NCBI RefSeq assembly: GCF_030730925.1
Contig: NZ_JAVAMB010000001.1
Span: 62,001 to 126,000, forward strand
Direction: 5' to 3'
Source of the DNA: Flavobacterium sp. DG2-3
GTDB taxonomy: Bacteria > Bacteroidota > Bacteroidia > Flavobacteriales > Flavobacteriaceae
DNA length: 64,000 nt
Position 1 is the first letter of the stretch. Each line of letters opens with the position of its first letter. The notes beneath the pieces were generated by a model that ran no database searches, was not told the origin of the DNA, and saw only the letters and a program-made list of their open reading frames with translations. The position numbers and the translations under genes were made by a program. This document shows positions 19,206-26,039 of this stretch, in pieces.

Positions 19206-19252
19206 TTACCTGATATCAGGTAAAAAAAAATACATTTTATCAGGTATTGATA
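19206..19252. promoter_or_regulatory. Palindromic operator with a second half-matching site
   Basis: TTACCTGATATCAGGTAA at 19206-19223 is a perfect 18-base palindrome. TATCAGGTATTGATA at 19238-19252 is a second, imperfect one that shares TATCAGGTA and covers the -33 TTG at 19247-19249 of the lipoprotein promoter. The pair lies between the divergent kinase operon and the lipoprotein gene, as an autoregulatory NarL-family site would. Confidence 0.6.
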
Positions 19253-19269
19253 ACTCTTTTATAAGGGAC

Positions 19270-19277
19270 TAATTTTG
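19270..19277 (+). promoter_or_regulatory. -7 box of the lipoprotein promoter
   Basis: TAATTTTG fits TAnnTTTG. A TTG at 19247-19249 lies 20 bases upstream, the expected -33 spacing for the Bacteroidota primary sigma factor. Confidence 0.65.
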
Positions 19278-19310
19278 TTTGACTATGAATTTTAATTAAA
19301 GAATTTTATT

Positions 19311-19712
19311 ATGAAATCAATTTTGAAAACTTTAGCAATTGTATTGACCCTTGCTTTTACAGCAGTTTCTTGCAGCAGCGATAACGACGATAATGGAGGT
19401 TCAAACAACTCAAGAGATGTTAGATACGAAATCACTGGAAACTACACAGGAACTCTTTCTACAACTTATTTTGAAAAAGGAGGAAATGCATTAAATGAAG
19501 ATATTACAAAACTTCCTTGGACGAAAGAGTTCACTGCTGAAGCAAAATCTATGGGAGCAACATTGAGTGCGAGCGGATACGGAGGTGTAGCTGGACAGAC
19601 ATTGACTGGAAAAATTTATATTGGAGGAAAATTAGAAAACGAACTAACTGCTACAGCAAATAGTGACGGAATAATTGTTCTATCTCTTACTCCATACGTT
19701 TTTCCACTATAA
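19311..19712 (+). CDS. Small lipoprotein of unknown function
   Basis: 133 residues with a lipoprotein signal (LAFTAVSCSSDND, Cys at 21) and an acidic Asp/Asn/Gly spacer. The domain of about 100 residues that follows is rich in Thr/Gly and looks all-beta (YEITGNYTGTLSTTYFEKGG, KIYIGGKLENELTATANSDG). I do not recognise the family. It is divergent from the TPR kinase and shares its putative operator region, so it may be a target of that two-component system. Confidence 0.75.
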   Translation: MKSILKTLAIVLTLAFTAVSCSSDNDDNGGSNNSRDVRYEITGNYTGTLSTTYFEKGGNALNEDITKLPWTKEFTAEAKSMGATLSASGYGGVAGQTLTGKIYIGGKLENELTATANSDGIIVLSLTPYVFPL

Positions 19713-19745
19713 AATTTAGAATTTAGATTTTTGTTTTTGGTAAAG

Positions 19746-19780
19746 AAAAAGCTTCGCAAATTGCGAAGCTTTACTTTTTT
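19746..19780. terminator. Bidirectional terminator
   Basis: AAAGCTTCGCAA and TTGCGAAGCTTT pair with A- and T-rich flanks, between the convergent lipoprotein gene and the ECF sigma operon. Confidence 0.85.
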
Positions 19781-20375
19781 ATAATTCTAATTGACGATTA
19801 ACCTCTTCAAATTTCCCAATCAAACCATTTATTTTATCCTGCTGTTTTTTAATTTGTTTCGGACGAAGGTAAAACCAATTGAAAAGCATCCAAAACAAAG
19901 TGATTCCATAAGTTAAACTCGCGGCTAAAACACTCATTCTGCTGGCGTATTCGTACATATACAAACAAATTCCGATTGTGAGAAACAGAAAGTAAAAAGT
20001 CATCATTTTGGTTTGCAGAAACTGCTGTTTCTTTTTTATCAAAATCAATTTCTGCAAATATTCCTGATTGGTTTGTGTAGAATCAATGTTTCTGTAATCG
20101 TTCAATAATTTATTATAAACAAACACATAAACTACCATAGCCAGAATGGTAATCACAATTCCTATTTTGGTCGAAATAAATTGTGGCTGATAATATATCC
20201 AGATAAAAGCAATAAAAGCACTCGTTGCCAAAAGCGTAATATTGGTCAACCACAAACAGCGTAAAGCCGTTTTTTTAAATTTACTTAATCGTACCAACAA
20301 ATCTTTCATATCGGGCTGACTTACGGTTTGTTTTTTCCATAAATCTTTGAAGTCTATAGTATTATCGTTGTCCAT
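19779..20375 (-). CDS. Four-helix membrane protein downstream of an ECF sigma factor, possible anti-sigma factor
   Basis: 198 residues. A cytosolic N-terminus of about 40 residues (MDNDNTIDFKDLWKKQ) is followed by four hydrophobic segments (about 41-61, 70-88, 124-142, 148-167) and a charged C-terminal helix. The gene overlaps the sigma gene by 14 bases, the position typical of an anti-sigma factor. No ZAS or other anti-sigma motif is visible, so the role rests on context only. Confidence 0.65.
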   Translation of the reverse strand: MDNDNTIDFKDLWKKQTVSQPDMKDLLVRLSKFKKTALRCLWLTNITLLATSAFIAFIWIYYQPQFISTKIGIVITILAMVVYVFVYNKLLNDYRNIDSTQTNQEYLQKLILIKKKQQFLQTKMMTFYFLFLTIGICLYMYEYASRMSVLAASLTYGITLFWMLFNWFYLRPKQIKKQQDKINGLIGKFEEVNRQLEL

Positions 20376-20835
20376 TTTCTTTAAATTTTTGAGTCAGTTT
20401 TTCTTTTATTCTGTGAATTTTCACTCTAACATTAGCTTCTGAAAGTCCGACGATTGTTGCAATTTCTGCTTGTTTTATTTCTTCTAATTCTAATGAAATA
20501 ATAATACGGTCGGTTTCTGGAAGCTCAGCAATACATTTATACAAAAATTGAATCTGAGGTTCTATTGATTGTTGTTTTTCTTCTGAAAGATGAACCGGAA
20601 GCTCTGATTTTGGAAAACGCTTTTGCTTTTCGATCTGCCTTAAACAATTATTAGAAGCAATTCTAAAAATCCAAGTCCCAATAGCCGATTCGTTTCTAAA
20701 CGTTTCCAGTTTCTGCCAGACAATGATAAACGTTTCCTGAGTTAAATCTTGCGCGGCATTGTGATCGTTGACAAAACCCATGCAAAGCCTGAAAATTCGA
20801 TCCCAATAGGTTTTATATATTTCTTCGAATTCCAT
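20362..20835 (-). CDS. ECF-type RNA polymerase sigma factor
   Basis: 157 residues. Region 2 is visible in YWDRIFRLCMGFVNDHNAAQDLTQETF and WQKLETFRNESAIGTWIFRIASN. Region 4, with its helix-turn-helix, is in LPETDRIIISLELEEIKQAEIATIVGLSEANVRVKIHR. The length is typical for the sigma-70 ECF group. It overlaps the following membrane protein gene, and the hydrolase gene ends one base before its ATG, so the three are one transcript. Confidence 0.95.
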   Translation of the reverse strand: MEFEEIYKTYWDRIFRLCMGFVNDHNAAQDLTQETFIIVWQKLETFRNESAIGTWIFRIASNNCLRQIEKQKRFPKSELPVHLSEEKQQSIEPQIQFLYKCIAELPETDRIIISLELEEIKQAEIATIVGLSEANVRVKIHRIKEKLTQKFKENGQR

Positions 20836-20836
20836 T

Positions 20837-21685
20837 TTAAGCTTTTATAAAATTGTTTAACTGCTCCAAATACCAAGCTGTATCGTCATACATAATAAAA
20901 TGCAGGCCTTTATTGGCGTACTTAAAATCGGCTGTTTTCAAATTTTTATATTGTTCGTCGATTACAGGTTTTAAATTTATAAAATAAGACTCTAATAAAA
21001 TTAGCGAAGGACATTTTATGTTTGAGATTCTTTCTCTTAAATCAACATTGAAAAAGTCGCAATACATCTGACCAAAAGTCGTTCTGTCTGATTTTACACT
21101 CCAGTCGACAACCATTTCCAGTTTTGACTGATCTGCCAGAAGTCTCGGCATTGTTTGCTTTTGCATATCATAAAACTGCTTTTCGTTCATTGCAGTCATT
21201 TGTGTAACCATTGCCGAACAATCATTATTTTCTTTTGATTGAAATGAAGGATCACTCAAAGCCGCCAGACAAGGAAGCGCATCTACCACAACAATTTTCC
21301 CAACCAATTCTGGATAATCTGCCGCAATTGCCAGTGCCAGTCCGCCACCCATACTGTGACCGATTACAATTGGTTTTTCAATTTTATTGTCTTTGATATA
21401 ATTAGCAATTCCGTTTTTCCAATTTTCAAATGAAGGATTCGGTTGCGGTTTTACTCCTGCGAAACCCGCCATTGTTAACGTATAACACGTAAAATTTTTC
21501 TCGAATGCAGTTTTGGTTTCATTCCAAACTTCTCCAGAAGAAGCAAAACCAGGAATGAAGATTATTGATTTTTTTCCGTTTCCCGTTTTAACCACTTCAA
21601 ACGGATATGATTTTGTCTGTCCAAAAACATTTAAACATAATGCTGAAAATAAGAATGCTATAACTAAGATGATATACTTTTTCAT
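20837..21685 (-). CDS. Secreted alpha/beta hydrolase
   Basis: 282 residues from the ATG at 21683-21685, which opens a good signal peptide (MKKYIILVIAFLFSALCLNVFGQ). The longer frame to 21787 adds an implausible N-terminus. The nucleophile elbow GHSMGG lies in PIVIGHSMGGGLALAIA (about 117-133). An oxyanion HG-like segment is IFIPGFASSGEVW, and the late His is in KGLHFIMYDD. The substrate is unknown. It is first in the operon with the ECF sigma factor and its membrane partner. Confidence 0.88.
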   Translation of the reverse strand: MKKYIILVIAFLFSALCLNVFGQTKSYPFEVVKTGNGKKSIIFIPGFASSGEVWNETKTAFEKNFTCYTLTMAGFAGVKPQPNPSFENWKNGIANYIKDNKIEKPIVIGHSMGGGLALAIAADYPELVGKIVVVDALPCLAALSDPSFQSKENNDCSAMVTQMTAMNEKQFYDMQKQTMPRLLADQSKLEMVVDWSVKSDRTTFGQMYCDFFNVDLRERISNIKCPSLILLESYFINLKPVIDEQYKNLKTADFKYANKGLHFIMYDDTAWYLEQLNNFIKA

Positions 21686-21809
21686 TTTAATAGTTTTTAA
21701 GTTTATAAATAATCGGATCCATGCTTTGGATACGAGAACTATTAAAATGTTACAAAACTTTTTAAAACTCCAATTATTAAATTCCAAATTCCAATGTTGG
21801 TGCGGGGTT

Positions 21810-22310
21810 TAACCGCAAGGTGCGCAAAGGTTTTTCGCAAAGGACGCAAGTTTTTTTTGCCACGAAGGCGCTAAGAAGCAAAGTTTTTTGTCAGCTTTTT
21901 TTGTCTGTCTGAGCGGAGTCGAAGACCACGTAAGAAGCTCGACAAAGGAAAGTCGAAACGATTTTTTTTTCACGCAGATTCTACAGATTAGAGCAGATTT
22001 AATATGATTTTTTATTTATTGAAATCTCTAGATCTGCTTAAATCATTTAAAATCTGCGTGAAACAAAAAAATCAGTGGAAATTTTTTTAATCTGTGGCAA
22101 AAAAAAGCCAATCTTATTAGAGTTGCTCGCGTGGTCTTCGACTCCGCTCAGACTGACAAACTAGACTTAATTCCAAACTGATTCGGGTAATTTTCCGCCA
22201 CGAATTCACGAATTAATTGCAAAAAAATTCGTGAATTCGTGGCGAAAAAAAAAAACAAAAAAAAATCCCAAACCCCAAGAAAATTGGAATTTGGAATTTT
22301 TTATATTGGA
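21810..22310. repeat. Composite dispersed repeat, copy 2, with a nested insertion
   Basis: This fills the gap of about 640 bases between the hydrolase and leuS. The order is a CCGCAAGGTGCGCAAAGG unit, a GCCACGAAGGCGCTAAGAAG unit, the stem GTCTGAGCGGAGTCGAAGAC (about 21907), and an inner CACGCAGATTCTACAGATTA...AATCTGCGTG inverted pair (21971-22063). The stem's inverse ends at 22157. A CACGAATTCACGAATTAATT...TTCGTGAATTCGTGGC palindrome (22199-22243) and a GGAATTTGGAATTTT unit follow. No gene was seen in it. Confidence 0.78.
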
Positions 22311-22322
22311 ATTTAAAAATAA

Positions 22323-25187
22323 TTATCCCACAAGGTTAATTATCTTTCCAGGAACGATAATCACTTTATTTGGAGTTCTACCGTCTAATTGTTTTTGAGT
22401 TCTTTCGTCTTTCATAACGATTTCTTCGATTTGTTCTTTGGTTAAATCCAAAGGCAATTCGATTGTGAAACGCATTTTTCCGTTGAAAGAAACTGGGTAT
22501 TCTTTATTGGTTTCAACCAAATGTTTCTCTTCAAAAATTGGGAACGGAACTTCAGAAATAGAAGTTGTATGTCCTAATTTTGCCCATAATTCTTCAGCGA
22601 TATGAGGTGCATAAGGCGAAACCAAAATCGCTAAAGGTTCTAAAATTGCTCTTGAATGACAGTTTTGAGAAGACAACTCATTTACACAAATCATAAACTG
22701 AGAAACCGAAGTATTGAAAGAGAAATTCTCAATATCATCTGCTACTTTTTTGATCGTTTTATGTAACGATTTTAAGTTATCTTTTGTTGGTTCGTCGTTG
22801 TTTACGATTAAACCGTTGTCATCAAAATACAATCTCCATAATTTTTTAAGGAAACCAAAAACTCCTGAAATTCCAGCCGTATTCCAAGGTTTTGCCTGCT
22901 CCAACGGACCTAAGAACATTTCGTATAAACGTAATGTATCTGCTCCGTATTCTGCACAAATATCGTCTGGGGTTACTACATTATAGTATGATTTCGACAT
23001 TTTTTCAACTTCACGGCCAACGATGTATTTTCCGTTTTCGTCAAAAATAAATTCAGCTGAATTGAAATCTTCTCTCCATTTTTTGAATTTTTCAATATCC
23101 AATTCATCTGAAGAATTCACAAACTTAACATCCACACGAATTGGCTGTACATTTTGATCTCCGATTTTGTTTTTAGATACAAAAGTATTTGTTCCTTCCA
23201 ATCTGTAAACATAAGCTGTCGTACCCAAAATCATTCCCTGATTAATCAGTTTTTTGAAAGGCTCTTCAGTTGGAGCATAACCTCTGTCTTTTAAGAATTT
23301 GTTCCAGAAACGAGAATACAATAAGTGACCTGTAGCGTGCTCGCTTCCACCAATGTATAAATCTACATTTTCCCAATATTTCAATGCTTCTTTAGAAGCA
23401 AATTCATTTTCATTATGCGCGTCCATGTAACGCATCCAATACCAAGAACTTCCCGCCCAACCTGGCATTGTGTTTAATTCTAAAGGAAAAATCGAAACAT
23501 TGTCAACCAAATCAGTATCAACAACTTTATTTTGTTTCGTGTCCCAAGCCCAAACAGCTGCGTTTCCTAATGGAGGCAAACCGTCTTCAGTTGGCAAGTA
23601 TTTCTCTACTTCTGGTAAAATAATTGGCAAATGCTGTGCGTCAATCATTTTTGGCAATCCGTTTACATAATAAACTGGAAACGGTTCACCCCAATAACGC
23701 TGACGAGAGAAAACCGCATCACGCAATCTATAATTAGTTTTACCAGTTCCCTGACCAATTTCTTCTAATTTTTCGATGGCTTTTTTAGTTCCCTCTTTAT
23801 AATTTAATCCGTTTAAGAAATCAGAATTTGCGATTTCAACGTTGTCTTTAGATCCGTAAGCTGCTTCAGAAATATCAACATTTGCGAAGATATTTTTAAT
23901 TTCCTGCATTCCGTTTTGACCTTTAAAGAAATTCGCAAAAGCGTAATCTCTTTCGTCTCCGCAAGGAACCGCCATTACAGCACCAGTTCCATAACCTGCT
24001 AAAACATAATCTCCAATCCAAACCGGAATTGGTTCTTTTGTAAAAGGATGTTCTGCATAAGCTCCAGTGAAAACACCAGAAATGGTTTTTACATCGGCCA
24101 TACGCTCACGCTCTGAACGTTTAGATGTTTTTTCGATATATGCTTCAACTTCTGCTTTTTGTTCTGGAGTTGTAATTTTAGCCACCAAATCATGTTCTGG
24201 TGCCAAAGTCATAAAAGTAACTCCGAAAATAGTATCAGGACGAGTGGTAAAAACGTCAATTACTTCATCGTGATTTTTCACTTTAAAAGTAACCATCGCT
24301 CCTACTGATTTCCCTATCCAGTTTCTTTGAGATTCTTTAATTGACTCACTCCAATCAATATCATTTAGACCTTCAAGCAAGCGTTCGGCATAAGCAGAAA
24401 TTCGCATACTCCATTGTGTCATTTTTTTTCTTATAACAGGAAAGCCTCCTCGCTCCGAAACACCGTTTACAATTTCGTCATTTGCCAAAACCGTTCCTAA
24501 GCCCGGACACCAGTTTACTTCAGTTTCTGCCAAATAAGTCAATCTGTATTGCAATAAGATTTTTTCTTTTTGTTCTTCAGAATACGAGTTCCATTCGTCA
24601 GCAGTAAAAATCGCTACGTTGTCATCGCAAACGGCTTCAACCAAAGCATTTCCTGATTCTTCAAAAACAGTAACCAACTCTGAAATATCAAAAGCCTGTC
24701 CTTGTTTTCTGCAATACCAAGAATTAAATAATTGAATAAAAATCCACTGTGTATGTTTGTAATAATCAGGATTTGACGTACGCACTTCACGCGCCCAGTC
24801 AAATGAGAATCCGATTTTATCTAATTGTTTTCTGTATCCGGCAATTTGTTTTCCTTCTTTGTCAACTCCACCATCAATATTTACACGAGTTGTATCTTCT
24901 GGACGCTGTCCTGTCTGAATCGCATATTGCTCAGCTGGCAATCCGAAACTATCATAACCCATTGGGTGCAAAACATTGAAACCTTGATGCCTTTTGAAAC
25001 GCGAATACACATCTGATGCAATATACCCCAGCGGATGCCCCACGTGTAATCCTGCTCCTGATGGATAAGGAAACATATCGAGAACGTAATGCTTCGGTTT
25101 TTCAGAGTTATTCTTTGCTGCAAAAGTTTGATTTTCTGCCCAATATTTCTGCCATTTGGCTTCTATTTCGTTTGGATTGTATTTCAT
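22323..25187 (-). CDS. leuS: Leucyl-tRNA synthetase
   Basis: 954 residues, class Ia synthetase for tRNA-Leu. The HIGH region is MFPYPSGAGLHVGHPLGY (about 38-55), the zinc/WCP region is EVNWCPGLGTVLAND, the editing domain includes FTTRPDTIFGVTFM, and KMSKSYYN stands before the anticodon-binding domain. It is longer than the E. coli enzyme. An insert of about 50 residues lies between WYCRKQGQA and ETEVNWCP, as in other Bacteroidota LeuS. The C-terminal domain ends VIIVPGKIINLVG. Confidence 0.97.
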   Translation of the reverse strand: MKYNPNEIEAKWQKYWAENQTFAAKNNSEKPKHYVLDMFPYPSGAGLHVGHPLGYIASDVYSRFKRHQGFNVLHPMGYDSFGLPAEQYAIQTGQRPEDTTRVNIDGGVDKEGKQIAGYRKQLDKIGFSFDWAREVRTSNPDYYKHTQWIFIQLFNSWYCRKQGQAFDISELVTVFEESGNALVEAVCDDNVAIFTADEWNSYSEEQKEKILLQYRLTYLAETEVNWCPGLGTVLANDEIVNGVSERGGFPVIRKKMTQWSMRISAYAERLLEGLNDIDWSESIKESQRNWIGKSVGAMVTFKVKNHDEVIDVFTTRPDTIFGVTFMTLAPEHDLVAKITTPEQKAEVEAYIEKTSKRSERERMADVKTISGVFTGAYAEHPFTKEPIPVWIGDYVLAGYGTGAVMAVPCGDERDYAFANFFKGQNGMQEIKNIFANVDISEAAYGSKDNVEIANSDFLNGLNYKEGTKKAIEKLEEIGQGTGKTNYRLRDAVFSRQRYWGEPFPVYYVNGLPKMIDAQHLPIILPEVEKYLPTEDGLPPLGNAAVWAWDTKQNKVVDTDLVDNVSIFPLELNTMPGWAGSSWYWMRYMDAHNENEFASKEALKYWENVDLYIGGSEHATGHLLYSRFWNKFLKDRGYAPTEEPFKKLINQGMILGTTAYVYRLEGTNTFVSKNKIGDQNVQPIRVDVKFVNSSDELDIEKFKKWREDFNSAEFIFDENGKYIVGREVEKMSKSYYNVVTPDDICAEYGADTLRLYEMFLGPLEQAKPWNTAGISGVFGFLKKLWRLYFDDNGLIVNNDEPTKDNLKSLHKTIKKVADDIENFSFNTSVSQFMICVNELSSQNCHSRAILEPLAILVSPYAPHIAEELWAKLGHTTSISEVPFPIFEEKHLVETNKEYPVSFNGKMRFTIELPLDLTKEQIEEIVMKDERTQKQLDGRTPNKVIIVPGKIINLVG

Positions 25188-25259
25188 TTTTTTAAAGATA
25201 CTAAGGTTCTAAGAGGCAAAGGTTCTGAGTTTCTCTATTTTGCCGCTTAATTTAATCCG

Positions 25260-25267
25260 CAAATTTA
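25260..25267 (-). promoter_or_regulatory. -7 box for leuS
   Basis: It reads TAAATTTG on the minus strand, 73 bases before the leuS ATG. Confidence 0.45.
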
Positions 25268-25324
25268 CATTTATTGTTGTTTGTTCCAAAGCTATTTCAT
25301 TGACAAACAAATAAAATAACAAAT

Positions 25325-25354
25325 TACGTATTCATAATTAAGTAAAAATACGTA
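25325..25354. promoter_or_regulatory. TACGTAT/ATACGTA inverted pair upstream of the ModE-like gene
   Basis: TACGTAT (25325-25331) and ATACGTA (25348-25354) are inverted copies 16 bases apart, each flanked by AT. They lie about 40-70 bases before the regulator's ATG. This is a candidate autoregulatory operator. Confidence 0.5.
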
Positions 25355-25392
25355 TTATTGCAAGACTCTAGTACTTATTTATTCGGAAATAA

Positions 25393-25740
25393 ATGTCAGA
25401 AAATAAGAAATATAATGTGGAAGTTCGTGTTTGGATTGAAGAAGCTGAAGGTGCGTTTCTTGGAATTGGAAAAATCTGGCTTCTGGAAAATATCCGGAAA
25501 ACGGGATCAATTACCAATGCCGCAAAAGAAATGAAAATGGCGTATCGTCAGGCGTGGCAATTGGTTGAAGAAATGAATCAGCGTGCTGAAAGTCCTTTAG
25601 TTGAAAAACTTTTAGGTGGAAAAGGCGGCGGCGGCGCAAAATTGACCGAGGCAGGCGAACGTGCGATTGAAGTATTTTATGAAGTCGAAAAACGTATTAA
25701 AGATTTTGCGTTGAAAGAAACACAGAGTTTAAAGTTTTAA
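25393..25740 (+). CDS. ModE-like winged-helix regulator without molybdate-binding domain
   Basis: 115 residues. The sequence matches the N-terminal DNA-binding domain of ModE/LysR-type molybdenum regulators: GKIWLLENIRKTGSITNAAKEMKMAYRQAWQLVEEMN, then the wing with LLGGKGGGGAKLTEAGERAIEVF. The C-terminal MOP domains of E. coli ModE are missing, as in many short ModE homologues. It precedes, in the same orientation, a TonB receptor and a lipoprotein with a molybdopterin-domain look. Regulation of that pair by molybdate or tungstate is an inference from this context. Confidence 0.88.
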   Translation: MSENKKYNVEVRVWIEEAEGAFLGIGKIWLLENIRKTGSITNAAKEMKMAYRQAWQLVEEMNQRAESPLVEKLLGGKGGGGAKLTEAGERAIEVFYEVEKRIKDFALKETQSLKF

Positions 25741-25804
25741 AAAATATATTCAGCCTTTAGAAAAATAAATCAGCTTAATCTGTAAAATCTGCGGGAGAAA
25801 TTTA

Positions 25805-25940
25805 AACACATAGAAACATAGATTTTTTCTTTCACTGAGATTATAAAAAAATGACTCGTCATTTCACACATAGCTATGTGTTAGAAACTAGTTTCTTTTA
25901 ATTGCCTTTTCGAATAAAAAAATCTATGTTTCTATGTGTT
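25805..25940. repeat. Inverted-repeat element, 'ACACATAGAAACATAGATTT' family, copy 1
   Basis: Terminal arms AACACATAGAAACATAGATT and AATCTATGTTTCTATGTGTT are perfect inverses. An inner palindrome ACACATAGCTATGTGT stands near the middle with ATGACTCGTCATT beside it. The second copy is at 61898-62033. It fills most of the 299-base gap before the TonB receptor. Confidence 0.85.
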
Positions 25941-26039
25941 AAAAAAATCAATCAAATTCAATTTTAAAAAAACCAACCAAAAACCATTTTTCAAATCCAT
26001 CAGTATTCATTTTAAAACATACTGAAACAAAACAAGATT

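Noticed and set aside
24614..25123. Several frames of 60-80 residues on both strands
   Set aside because: Shadows of leuS; composition follows the leuS codons read out of frame.
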